Source: CAVZVZ01 sp963778895
Lineage (GTDB): Bacteria > Actinomycetota > Acidimicrobiia > Acidimicrobiales > Acidimicrobilacustridaceae
DNA length: 64,000 nt
Assembly: GCA_963778895.1 (NCBI GenBank)
Contig: CAVZVZ010000007.1
Location: 144,838 to 208,837, forward strand
Direction: 5' to 3'
Part shown: one piece after another, positions 8,308 to 16,485 of the stretch
Numbering within the stretch: the first letter of the stretch is position 1
Layout: each line of letters starts with the position of its first letter
The notes under the pieces: model-generated
What the model was told of the DNA's origin: nothing
The model's database searches: none
Seen by the model: only the letters and a program-made list of their open reading frames with translations
Program-made: the position numbers and the translations under genes

Positions 8308-9770
8308 GCGATGGCCTCGGCGCGTGGCTCGGCTTGCCAAACGGCGATCGCCTCGCCCATTGGTGTCGAGGGTGGAGCGGCCACGAACGGCCACAGCTCT
8401 TCGGCGATGCGGCGCCAATTGGCGGTGGCGCGCATCTCCCCGAAGATGGCGTACAGGCCGAGGTTGATCCGCTGGATTATGACCATGCTCGCAGGAACGT
8501 TCGCCGCCTTCATGATGTCGCCGTACGGCCCACTGGTGTCGAAGAACCGGCGCACGTTCTCGGATGCGTACTCGGGTGTGATGGTACTGACCACATCGTT
8601 CGTCACGAACTCGTAGAAGTGGCCGAAGTAATCACCGATCTCGGCGTCGGTGAACGCAGTGTCCGGGCGCAGGAAACCGACCTCCTCGATGGTCCGACGG
8701 AAGGCTGGGAGATCGCGCTCGATCACCATCGTCTTGGTCATGGCCTCGAACGCGTCGAGGTCGGCGGCGGCGAAGCGTTTGATCAAGCCGAAGTCGAGGA
8801 ATGTGACGCGACCGCCCCGGTGGAACAGGTAGTTGCCCGGATGCGGGTCGCCGTTGAAGGCGTGCAGTTGGTACAAGCTGCCGAACGCGAAGCGGTAGAT
8901 CGTCTCGGCCGCCAGGTTGTGCTCGTCCTGGCCCCACTCGAGCATCTCGTCCCATCGCGCGCCGTCGACGAGCTCGGTGGTGAGCACTCGCTGCGTGGAC
9001 AGCGCGTCGATCACCTCGGGCACGTGGATGAAGGGATGGTCGCGATAGAAGCTCGCGAACAGTCGTTGGTTCACGGCCTCGTTTCGGTAGTCGAGCTCCT
9101 CGCGCAGTCGTTCACGCAGCTCGGCCACCAACGGTCCGTGATCGAGTCCGGGGAAGAGCTGCCCCATGCCCGCGAACAACAGGCCCACGTTGCCGAGATC
9201 GGCTTCGACGGCGGTGTCGACGCCCGGGTATTGGACCTTCACCGCGACGGCGAGCCCGTCGTGGGTGATGGCGCGGTGCACCTGGCCGATCGACGCCGCC
9301 GCGATGGGGACCGGGTCCCATTCGAGAAATGCTTCGGCGGGCGGCCGCCCCAACTCCGCTTCGATCATGCCCGCGGCGAGCTCGGCGCTCATCGGCGGGG
9401 CGTTGTGTTGGAGATCGGCCAGGGCCGCCCGCACGTGCTCGGGCATGCCCTGGTCGAGGTAGCTCGCCATCTGGCCGAGCTTCATCAGCGCGCCCTTCAT
9501 CTGGCCGAGCGCCTCCGTGACCTGTTCCGCGGTGCGGATTTCGAAGGCTCGGTCGAGCTCCTCGCGGCGGCCCGCGTCGGCGAACACCCGACGGGCGCGG
9601 TGCAGGGCGAAGTCGCCCGTCGTACGAGCGCCCACTCCGAGCAGCCGAGCGTTGCGACCAGCCCGCGATCGTTGCTGCACCGCGGTTCTCTCCGCCCTCC
9701 GCCACCACCACACGCCGGCCGTGGCGGTAGCCACGACGACAGCTGCTCCGGCGACGATCCTGCGGTCCAC
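8304..9770 (-). CDS. ABC1/UbiB-family atypical kinase (AarF/ADCK-like)
   Basis: A 488-aa protein with a short N-terminal membrane helix (about 6-24) and a UbiB fold. Family marks are the KxGQ motif (LMKLGQMASYLDQG, about 125), the Ala-rich nucleotide loop AAASIGQVHRA (about 197), VAVKVQYPG, the catalytic NGDPHPGN and the metal-binding FLDFGLIKR. Such kinases support isoprenoid-quinone or lipid metabolism, usually as ATPases rather than protein kinases. GTG at 9770 is chosen because a TACCCT -10 element ends 8 nt upstream and the longer ORF invades the divergent gene. It heads the biotin operon; the reason for this association is unknown. Confidence 0.85.
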   Translation of the reverse strand: MDRRIVAGAAVVVATATAGVWWWRRAERTAVQQRSRAGRNARLLGVGARTTGDFALHRARRVFADAGRREELDRAFEIRTAEQVTEALGQMKGALMKLGQMASYLDQGMPEHVRAALADLQHNAPPMSAELAAGMIEAELGRPPAEAFLEWDPVPIAAASIGQVHRAITHDGLAVAVKVQYPGVDTAVEADLGNVGLLFAGMGQLFPGLDHGPLVAELRERLREELDYRNEAVNQRLFASFYRDHPFIHVPEVIDALSTQRVLTTELVDGARWDEMLEWGQDEHNLAAETIYRFAFGSLYQLHAFNGDPHPGNYLFHRGGRVTFLDFGLIKRFAAADLDAFEAMTKTMVIERDLPAFRRTIEEVGFLRPDTAFTDAEIGDYFGHFYEFVTNDVVSTITPEYASENVRRFFDTSGPYGDIMKAANVPASMVIIQRINLGLYAIFGEMRATANWRRIAEELWPFVAAPPSTPMGEAIAVWQAEPRAEAIA

Positions 9771-9778
9771 GGGCGCAG

Positions 9779-9784
9779 AGGGTA
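9779..9784 (-). promoter_or_regulatory. -10 hexamer, leaderless promoter of the UbiB-bio operon
   Basis: On the minus strand TACCCT ends 8 nt before the GTG at 9770, and no Shine-Dalgarno sequence lies between. Confidence 0.5.
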
Positions 9785-9872
9785 GGCGGGCGCTGCGGTG
9801 CGGCCCCACTCGCGGGCCGCCGGTCGGAGGGCCCAACCGCGATGGTCCCTGCTCCGGGCTGGGCGGCGGCCG

Positions 9873-9878
9873 TAGTCT
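9873..9878 (+). promoter_or_regulatory. -10 hexamer, leaderless promoter of the 9886 gene
   Basis: TAGTCT ends 7 nt before the ATG at 9886. It faces the divergent bio-operon promoter across the same 115-bp spacer. Confidence 0.5.
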
Positions 9879-9885
9879 CTGACCG

Positions 9886-11527
9886 ATGAGTACCCCGGTA
9901 TGGCGAGCGAACCTCACCAAGGTGGTCGCGGCCGCAAGCGTCGGATTGCTCGTGTGGGCTGCGATGGCGGTCGCGGGCGCGGCTCCCTTCGCCGGCGAAC
10001 GGTTCGCTCCGGTGACTGACATGAGCGACGCGCCCGCGCTCGATGTGCAGGCCATCACGGTCAAACAGAGCGACGCCGCAACGATGACATTCGGCGTGAC
10101 CTTCAGCGCCCCGTTCGCGTCCCCGACCGATGGCTATCGGGTGTCGGTGAGCGTGGGCGATCCCACCGCGAAGCGCACGCGGTGGTCCGCGAAGGTGGCC
10201 GATGGTCAACTCGTCGGAGTGGTGGAGTCCGGCGATGGCGTGCAATGGACATCAGTCGGCGCCACGGCGGCCGAGCTCGATCCCGCCGCCGGCACCGCGT
10301 CGATCACCGCCCAACCCGGCACCGTCGCTCCGGGCAGCGCGTTGTGGGTCGACGCCGAGCTGCCCACACCTCTCGGCACCCTGGGTGCGATCTCGACGTA
10401 CTTCTCGTACGACGCCCTGGCCGCGCCACAGAACGACCCGTCGATCGCGGGCACGACATGGGGTTGGACCCGCGACCTCGCCGGCGCGCGGCTCGACGGG
10501 GCCGTCCATTTCCCCGGTGCGCCGCCGACCGCGGCCATCCTCAACCGCGCGCTCGTCATCTCGTCCCCGGACGCGCCACCGACTCTGCTGCTCGGTCAAC
10601 CGGTCACGTCGGCCAACGACTACGTGAAGTTCGCCGACGCCACCGCCGCTGCACCCGGCGACGGCGGGTTCGTGATGGTCAATCGGGTCACCGGCGACGT
10701 GCAGCTCTTCTCGATCAAGAACGGTGTGCCGGCAGTCATCGCCGGTGCAGGCCAGCGGGTTGTCCCCGCCGGGGCCCCGCCCACCGACGCACCCGGTACG
10801 CGCACCGTGAGCCTCGACCTCGCGGCCGTCGAGACCGAGCTCGGTCTTCCCGACGATCCGTCGAACGTCGCCATGTCGGTCGATCGTGGGTTGGTCCTCG
10901 CCGATGGGTCGACCGTCAGCGCCACTGGCGTGGCAGCAACAGTCGCTTCGCTGGAAGCGGTGGGCACGACGCCGAGTGAGAGTGGCACGCCGACTGACGT
11001 CGTCGAGCCGGTCAAGAAGTCGTCGAGCGACAACGTCCCCGTTGCGTTGATCGCGGCTGCCGCGGTACTCGCGCTCGTCGTCATCGGGATCGTCGCGACC
11101 GTCCTGCTCGTGAAGCGGCGCAGTCGTCGCCACGAGAGCTTGTTGGCCGAAGGCTGGTTCGATCGTGAGCTCGCGGCCCGACCCTTGGCGCCGCGCAAGC
11201 CCTTGCCGCGGATCCAGGTCGGGCCACTCGAGTCACAAGCGCCATCCGTTGCCGAGCCGCAGCCCGCTGCCGAGCCACCCGCGGCCGAGCCGACCCGCGG
11301 CCGAGCCGGAGCGGGTCCTCGATCTCAATGCCGCCGAGATTGGGGCAACCGACCATGGGACCACCGAAGATGAGGCCGAACCGGCGACGGCGGGCATGAA
11401 CGGCGACGGGGTCGACGAAGCAACGGCACGCGCCACCCAGGACCGCGCGCTCGAGGAGCTCGAGGCGCAGTTCGCCGATCTGGTGCAACGCGTCGATCAG
11501 CTCGGGAGCGGCCCGAATCGCCTCTGA
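9886..11527 (+). CDS. large single-pass membrane protein with extracellular beta-rich region (one frame break)
   Basis: About 546 aa. An N-terminal signal anchor (residues about 12-34) is followed by about 340 residues of Thr/Val/Gly-rich, beta-strand-like sequence. A second strong membrane helix (about 386-408) then leads to a basic stop-transfer (KRRSRRHE) and a cytoplasmic tail of Pro/Ala/Glu repeats ending in a short coiled coil (EELEAQFADLVQRVDQL). The tail needs one shift at a CCC run (11294-11296). The layout suits a surface protein with a cytoplasmic partner-binding tail. No family is recognised. Confidence 0.65.
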
Positions 11528-11899
11528 CGCGACCGGCTCGCGCCGTCGGGCGGGGCGATAGGGTGCGCGTTCAGGAGGTGGGCGCGTGCTGCAAGCCGGG
11601 AGCAACGCCAAGAAGGGCGAGCTCATCGGTTCCACGCGCATGGTCCATCTCTGCGGCGGCGAACCGCAGCAGTGTGCGTCCCCATCGGGTCCGGCGGCGC
11701 TGCTTCCTGTCGAAATCGTGCTGGTGTGCTCGCGGGGCGCACACCTGCTGCGGCTCGATCATTTGGCACACCATGACGCGATCGTTCGCCGGGGCTGAGG
11801 CCCCCGCGGCGCTCAGAGGCTCTCTAAAGGTCCTGCTCTCCCCGCCGATGGGGAGAACGACCCTGGTCGGAACGGCAATGGTGCAGGAGACCTTCGCGC
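11528..11899. other. intergenic region with a weak ORF and a strong hairpin
   Basis: A 372-bp gap before the coiled-coil gene at 11900. A 70-codon frame (11586-11798) has Cys-containing, fairly protein-like sequence (HLCGG, QQCAS, VLVCS) but no homology I recognise and no good ribosome site. A perfect 7-bp stem (TCTCCCC/GGGGAGA, 11837-11843 with 11850-11856, 6-nt loop) lies 43 bp upstream of the next ATG. It could be an attenuator-like or 5'-UTR element. Confidence 0.3.
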
Positions 11900-12463
11900 A
11901 TGGCTGGTGACTCGTCGACGCCGCCGGACGAAGGCGGCGAGCATCGGCTGTCGTGGCGCGATCGCGAGCTGTTGTCGGCCTTGCGCCGGCTCGCGAACTC
12001 CCGAGCGCAGGTGCAGAGCCTCGAAGCCGAGCTGAAGGTCCAACGCAGCGTCGTTCCACCCGACCCCGCCGACGTGCGCCAGGTCGAGACGCTCGAAGTC
12101 GAGCTCACGAAGTTGCGCGCCAAGGCGTCAGGTCGATTCGGTGGAGGGGCCGCCCGCGAGCGGATCCCCGACCTCGAGATGCAGCAACGACTCATCCTCG
12201 AGCGCCTCGGCTACGACTCCTACGCCGCGTTCGAGGCTGGTGGTCACCGCGCTGCGGTCAAGAGCGAGCCGGTCGACACTGCGTTCGTCGACTTCGCCCG
12301 GCGAGAGCTGGCGGCCGCCGAGGAGGCGTACGACCAACTGCTCGCGATGCCGGACGAGGTCGATGACGCCCTGCCGCCGTCCCGCAGGCCGCAGTCGACG
12401 GCGCCGGATGCTGGCGACCGTCCGTCGACGATCGACCTGACCCGGGGCGAGAACTCCGCGTAA
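11900..12463 (+). CDS. coiled-coil protein with C-terminal IDLT motif, paralogue A
   Basis: 187 aa, mostly helical and charged. A long coiled coil spans residues about 20-80, a conserved block (RLGYDSYAAFE, about 105) sits in the middle, a second helix (RRELAAAEEAYDQLL, about 135) follows, and a disordered tail ends in STIDLTRGE. The same order of blocks appears in the protein at 15809-16309 (HGFSSFRDYLL, RRESAAAQAAWEQLQ, IIDLTGDE), so the two are paralogues of one lineage-specific family. A GGAG ribosome site lies 9 nt before the ATG. Function unknown; nothing suggests secretion. Confidence 0.7.
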   Translation: MAGDSSTPPDEGGEHRLSWRDRELLSALRRLANSRAQVQSLEAELKVQRSVVPPDPADVRQVETLEVELTKLRAKASGRFGGGAARERIPDLEMQQRLILERLGYDSYAAFEAGGHRAAVKSEPVDTAFVDFARRELAAAEEAYDQLLAMPDEVDDALPPSRRPQSTAPDAGDRPSTIDLTRGENSA

Positions 12464-12483
12464 CGGCTCGCAGGCCGTGGGGA

Positions 12484-13649
12484 TCAGCACGACATCACCA
12501 TCTGCATGTTGTCCTCGGCCGCCGTCCGAGGTTCGAGATCAGGGTGGCCGGGTGGGAGGAGTCGTCTTCGGCCGGTGCCCGGTTCGAGTTGCCAGCCTTC
12601 GACGTCTTTGCGGCGGTGGTCGTCGACGCAGAGCAGGTCGAGTTCGTCGATCCGGGTGTGTTTGGTGATGCGCCATTGTTTGCGGTGGTCGGCTTGGAGA
12701 CGGGCGGTGTTGTTGCAGCCTCGGCGGGTGCAGCGCACGCCGCGGGCTTGGAGGGCGGTCATTTGCAGGGCGTTGGGGCGGCGGCCGAAGTGGGTGACCG
12801 TGGTGATGTGACGGGGATGGGGCCGACGCCTTCGATCTCGCAGGATCTGCCGTCAATGGGGTGGCCGGCGAGATAGGTGTCGTAGGGGACGTGGACGATG
12901 ATCTTGGCGTCGGCCACGTTGCGGAGATCCAGGTCCGCGGTCTTGGCCCCGGCGGCGAGGCGAAGCATCTCCAACAACGCGTCGGCCGCGTAGGCCTGGC
13001 GAGGTTCGGAGCGGCCTTCGGTGTGGGCTCGGCGCCAGAGGGCGTCGATGAACGGTTCCAGCAGCGCGTTGATCTCGGCGCCAACGACAGCAGTGTTGGT
13101 GAAGGAGAGTTGGTAGGTGCCGTCGGTGTCGCACCATTTCCGTAGCCGCCGGTTGCGGTGGATCCGTTCCGCCTTCTCTTGCTGGTTGCCGGTGGAGCCT
13201 TTGATGCGTCGGGTTTCGGCCACGATCTCACCGACCGATTCGGTGCCGGCGAGATCGACGAGTTCTCGTTCCTTTGTGGGATCGACGGTGGCGGCATCGG
13301 CGATGTGACGGGCTTGGGTTTCGGACAGGTCCCCAGCCCGGAACGCTTCTTTGGCGGCGGGGAGATCCTCGAGCCGCTCCGCGGTCTTCAGCTGGGCGAT
13401 GGCTGCTCCCAGCGAACAACCTGTCATGCGCGCGAGCCAGTGGGCTTCGTCGCGGTCGCCGTCGCCTTTCCAGGCTCCGGTTTCGGCGACGCGGCGGGCG
13501 AAGAGGACTTTCGCCGCGGCGGCCAGTTTTTCGATGCGGGCCAGTTCTTCGAACACGAGGCGGGCGTCGGTGCCGGTGAAGGTGTCGGGGTCCAGGCCGA
13601 TGGTGAACATCGCGAACCCTTCTCGCCATCCTTCCGCCGTGTCGAACAT
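12484..13649 (-). CDS. DUF222-HNH endonuclease, 13E12-repeat family (one frame break)
   Basis: Residues about 10-270 match DUF222: VFEELARIEKLAAAAKVLFARRV, the HWLARMTGCSLGAA block, and FRAGDLSETQARHIADA. The C-terminus is an HNH nuclease: CTRRGCNN, the ADHRKQW histidine, and LLCVDDHRRK. Full length is about 388 aa after correcting a lost C at about 12808. The ATG at 13649 is chosen because a TAGACT -10 element ends 7 nt upstream, and a perfect LexA box overlaps both the start codon and the -10, giving the MFDT N-terminus typical of the family. 13E12 genes are known SOS targets in mycobacteria. They are often multicopy and may act as mobile or DNA-repair nucleases. Confidence 0.88.
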
Positions 13650-13657
13650 ATGTTCGA
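13642..13657 (-). promoter_or_regulatory. LexA (SOS) box over the start codon of the DUF222-HNH gene
   Basis: TCGAACATATGTTCGA is a perfect 16-bp palindrome equal to the actinobacterial SOS consensus TCGAAC-N4-GTTCGA. It lies between and overlaps the -10 hexamer TAGACT (13657-13662, minus strand) and the ATG at 13649, so bound LexA would block transcription initiation directly. Confidence 0.85.
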
Positions 13658-13662
13658 GTCTA

Positions 13663-13938
13663 GGCGCGACCCCGCAGCCGCACAACCCGAAATCGGAGAA
13701 ATTCGCGCTTGTCCGCAACGGCAGCGGCCGTTGACCCCGACCCGAGGGGCCGTTCGAATGGGCGCATGAGCACGCAGGGCGATCGGGGGCGCGAGCACGA
13801 TCCCGTCCCCGCGTCCCGAGCCCGGCGGACCCGGGAACTTGGCCGACTGGGACGCGCTTCGGCTCCGGCTTCTCGGACTAGATCTCGCTCGAAGCCGGCG
13901 TCATCACGGAGGTCATGTTCGGCTGAAAGAAACCCGCG
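13663..13938. other. intergenic region with no supported gene
   Basis: This 276-bp spacer lies between the upstream side of the HNH gene and the 3' end of queD. It has several overlapping short frames of Arg/Ser-rich shadow type, none with family features. It would contain the -35 region of the HNH promoter and the end of the que transcript. Confidence 0.4.
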
Positions 13939-14289
13939 TCAGCGGCCGTCGTACTCGACGCCTGCGGTGCAGGTCTCTCGCACGGTGACACTGCAAAGGC
14001 CGGGCAGCGCGCCGGCCAGGCGGTCCCAGATCCAGCGGGCGATGACCTCACTCGTCGGGTTCTCGAGGCCTTCGATCTCGTTCAGGTAGTTGTGGTCGAG
14101 CTGGAGCCGCAAGGGCTCACACGCCGCCGTGATGTCGGCGAAGTCGACGACCCATCCCGTCTCGTCACCCACCGGGCCTTCGACGGTGATCCGAGCGGTG
14201 AAGCTGTGGCCGTGAAGGCGAGCGCATTTGTGGTCGGGCGCGACATTGGGCAGTCGGTGCGCGGCCTCGAAGGTGAAGTCCTTGAACAC
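13939..14289 (-). CDS. queD: 6-carboxytetrahydropterin synthase
   Basis: QueD converts 7,8-dihydroneopterin triphosphate to 6-carboxy-5,6,7,8-tetrahydropterin, the first dedicated step to preQ0. At 116 aa it has normal length. Zinc ligands are visible in FEAAHRL (His11) and in HGHSF. The catalytic Cys is in HKCARLHGH, with DHNYLNE and a late Glu in VRETCTAGVEY. It lies 15 bp downstream of queE in the same operon. Unbroken. Confidence 0.92.
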   Translation of the reverse strand: MFKDFTFEAAHRLPNVAPDHKCARLHGHSFTARITVEGPVGDETGWVVDFADITAACEPLRLQLDHNYLNEIEGLENPTSEVIARWIWDRLAGALPGLCSVTVRETCTAGVEYDGR

Positions 14290-14304
14290 TCGTGCGGTGT
14301 CGGC

Positions 14305-14945
14305 TCATGGGATGCCCAGCATCTTGTGTGTCTGCAGGCTCAGCCGCCATTGCGGGTGGGCCAAGCAGTACGCGACGGCGCCGTTGTGTGTTCGTGGCGA
14401 CCTCTGGCCCGTCCATCGGCTGTAGGAAGAACTGATCGAAGTCGAGTGCCGCGTACCTCTCGGGTTCGCCGCCCGACCTGCGGATAGATGAGCTTCAGCT
14501 CGTCGCCGGTTTCGACCACGGTGGCGGCGTCGGCCTTCGGGCTCATGCAAACCCAGTCGACCCCGTCGGGAATCGGCAGTGTCCCGTTCGTTTCTATGGC
14601 GATCTCGAACCCTGCGGCGTGCAAGGCGTCGATCAACGGTGCATCGAGTTGCAGCAGCGGCTCGCCGCCAGTGCACACCACGTACGGGACACCGCCCTGT
14701 GTCGCTGGCCATTGCGACGCAAGGTGGGTCGCCAACTCGGCGGCCTCGCGAAAGAGTCCACCGCCGGGGCCATCCGTACCGACGAAGTCGGTGTCGCAGA
14801 ACCGACACACCGCGTCCGCCCGCTGCTCCTCGACACCGGACCACAGATTGCATCGCGCGAACCGACAGAACACGGCGGGCCGTCCTGTGCGCGCGCCCTC
14901 GCCTTGCAGCGTGTAGAAGGCCTCTTTGACCGCGTACCTGCTCAT
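14305..14945 (-). CDS. queE: 7-carboxy-7-deazaguanine synthase, CX14CX2C type (two frame breaks)
   Basis: A radical-SAM enzyme turning 6-carboxytetrahydropterin into 7-carboxy-7-deazaguanine. Cluster cysteines are spaced RCN...VCRFCD, that is C-x14-C-x2-C, the expanded motif known from the Burkholderia enzyme rather than the usual CX3CX2C. LQGEGARTGRPAVF (substrate/metal region), VCTGGEPLLQ (SAM-binding GGE) and IETNGTL are clear. Two single-base insertions (about 14472 and 14381) must be corrected to reach the QTHKMLGIP C-terminus typical of QueE. The start ATG overlaps the queC stop. Confidence 0.87.
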
Positions 14946-15658
14946 GGGGTTGCGGGCGTACTCAGGGACGCATACCGCGTCGGGTCGGGGAGATGCGCGT
15001 CCGCGAATCCCTTGGCGCGCAACAGACACGAATCGCAGTGGCCGCAAGCCGCGCCGGTCGCGTCGGGGTCGTAGCAGCTCACGGTGCGAGCGAAGTCGAC
15101 ACCGAGCTCGTCACCGCGTTGGATGATCTGTCCCTTGGTCCACTCGATCAACGGCGTGTGGATCTGCAGCGCCGCGCCCTCCACTCCGGCGCGTGTCGCC
15201 AGGTTGGCCAGAGATGTGTACGCCGCGATGTACTCGGGGCGACAATCGGGGTATCCGCTGTAGTCGAGCGCGTTGACCCCGATGTAGATGTCGTCGGCAC
15301 CCCGCACCTCGGCCAGCGCGAGCGCGTAGCTCAGGAAGATCGTGTTGCGCGCCGGTACGTACGTGATCGGGATCGATTCGCTGTCGATCTGATCGGCGTG
15401 ATCGTGCTTCGGTACGTCGATCGTCGCGTCGGTGAGCGCCGACCCGCCGAACGCGGTCAGGTCGATCTCGACCACCACGTGCTCGACGTCGGCGGTCTCG
15501 GCGATCGAGCGGGCCGCCTCGAGCTCGACCGCGTGACGCTGGCCGTAGCGAAACGACAGAGCGATCGGCTGGAAACCGTCGTCGCGGGCCAGAGCCAGGC
15601 ACGTCGCAGAGTCGAGGCCCCCGGAGAGGAGAACGACGGCAGGGGGGCGCTCGGGCAC
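14942..15658 (-). CDS. queC: 7-cyano-7-deazaguanine (preQ0) synthase
   Basis: QueC is an ATP-dependent nitrile synthase making preQ0 from CDG and ammonia. The PP-loop SGGLDSATC is near residue 12, and the zinc-binding cysteines lie in SCYDPD, ACGHCDSC near the C-terminus. The GTG at 15658 is preferred over the GTG at 15679: a TACGCT -10 hexamer ends 7 nt before it, and it gives the usual short N-terminus. It is first gene of queC-queE-queD. No queF, tgt or folE is in view, so whether preQ0 feeds queuosine tRNA modification or a 7-deazaguanine DNA or antibiotic pathway cannot be decided here. Confidence 0.92.
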   Translation of the reverse strand: MPERPPAVVLLSGGLDSATCLALARDDGFQPIALSFRYGQRHAVELEAARSIAETADVEHVVVEIDLTAFGGSALTDATIDVPKHDHADQIDSESIPITYVPARNTIFLSYALALAEVRGADDIYIGVNALDYSGYPDCRPEYIAAYTSLANLATRAGVEGAALQIHTPLIEWTKGQIIQRGDELGVDFARTVSCYDPDATGAACGHCDSCLLRAKGFADAHLPDPTRYASLSTPATP

Positions 15659-15665
15659 CGCCGCG

Positions 15666-15671
15666 AGCGTA
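15666..15671 (-). promoter_or_regulatory. -10 hexamer, leaderless promoter of queCED
   Basis: TACGCT on the minus strand ends 7 nt before the preferred queC GTG (15658). It lies inside the longer alternative ORF, which argues against the upstream start. Confidence 0.45.
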
Positions 15672-15694
15672 GCGGTCACGGATCGCGACGGAAC

Positions 15695-15726
15695 CCGTTG
15701 CGCCCATCACCCGTTGCGCCCATCAC
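15695..15726. repeat. 16-bp perfect tandem duplication
   Basis: CCGTTGCGCCCATCAC occurs twice head to tail in the spacer upstream of queC. It may be replication slippage or a duplicated regulatory site. Confidence 0.7.
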
Positions 15727-15808
15727 GGAGCGCGGCAACAATGTCGCCCGGGTGATCGGGACGGGGCGTGTTTCCCGACTCGGGTTCTGTTCGAGGGAGT
15801 TCTGCGCA

Positions 15809-16309
15809 ATGGCCGCGATCGATCTGTGGCGAGTCAACGGTGGCGATGAAGACACGCGCCCCGTCGGTCCGAGCGACCGTGAGGTGGTCGAGGCGCTTCA
15901 GCGCATCGCCAGCGCACAAGCGCACTTGAGCCTGGCCGAAGCGCGGTCTCGCGAGGTGAACGACCCCGTGCACACCGCCGAGATCGCGCGGCGCAACCGC
16001 GAGATCGAAGCCGCTCATTCCGAGCTGATCTGGGCCCAGGCCCGCCTGCTCAGCCCGGAGCGCAACGTCAGGGTCGAGCGCGAGGCCACCGACGCCGCGG
16101 CCCACGAGCGAGGCGTCCTGGCCGAGCACGGATTCTCCTCGTTCCGCGACTACCTGTTGCAGCGCAACGAGGTCCCGACCACCGACACGCATCTGGCGCT
16201 GGCCCGCCGCGAGTCCGCCGCCGCTCAAGCGGCATGGGAGCAGCTGCAGAGCGCCATGGCTCCCACGATGATCATCGACCTCACCGGCGACGAGCCCCGC
16301 ATTCTCTAA
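15809..16309 (+). CDS. coiled-coil protein with C-terminal IDLT motif, paralogue B
   Basis: 166 aa, helical. Coiled coils cover residues about 25-100, then the HGFSSFRDYLL block (about 112), a second helix (ARRESAAAQAAWEQL, about 135) and the tail MIIDLTGDE. It aligns block by block with the protein at 11900-12463. The ATG has GGGAG about 8 nt upstream. It is divergent from the que operon and upstream of cell-wall genes. Function unknown. Confidence 0.7.
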   Translation: MAAIDLWRVNGGDEDTRPVGPSDREVVEALQRIASAQAHLSLAEARSREVNDPVHTAEIARRNREIEAAHSELIWAQARLLSPERNVRVEREATDAAAHERGVLAEHGFSSFRDYLLQRNEVPTTDTHLALARRESAAAQAAWEQLQSAMAPTMIIDLTGDEPRIL

Positions 16310-16485
16310 TCGGCCCCTGCGGCCGCCTCGACCCTGCGGAGCACGGTCATAGCCAGCAGGGGGGTGAGGCCTATCCGACGGTTCGCGGTGGCATGGTTCT
16401 ACCTTGTTCTCCCGGATAGGGGTCTTCTCGGACAGAGGCTCCTTCGGGCGGGCCGGTCAGAGGTGAACCTGGTCGAAAGGTCTTG
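16310..16485 (+). promoter_or_regulatory. leader region of the lipoprotein-PBP operon with long-range inverted repeat
   Basis: CCTATCCG (16370-16377) and CGGATAGG (16413-16420) form a perfect 8-bp inverted repeat around 35 nt that includes a TACCTT hexamer (about 16401). It may be a promoter-operator or a structured 5' leader; no known riboswitch consensus is recognised. Confidence 0.3.

Noticed and set aside
16310..16482. c-di-AMP (ydaO-type) riboswitch before the wall operon
   Set aside because: Considered because Actinobacteria use it upstream of wall genes, but the conserved core sequences were not found; only an inverted repeat is supported.
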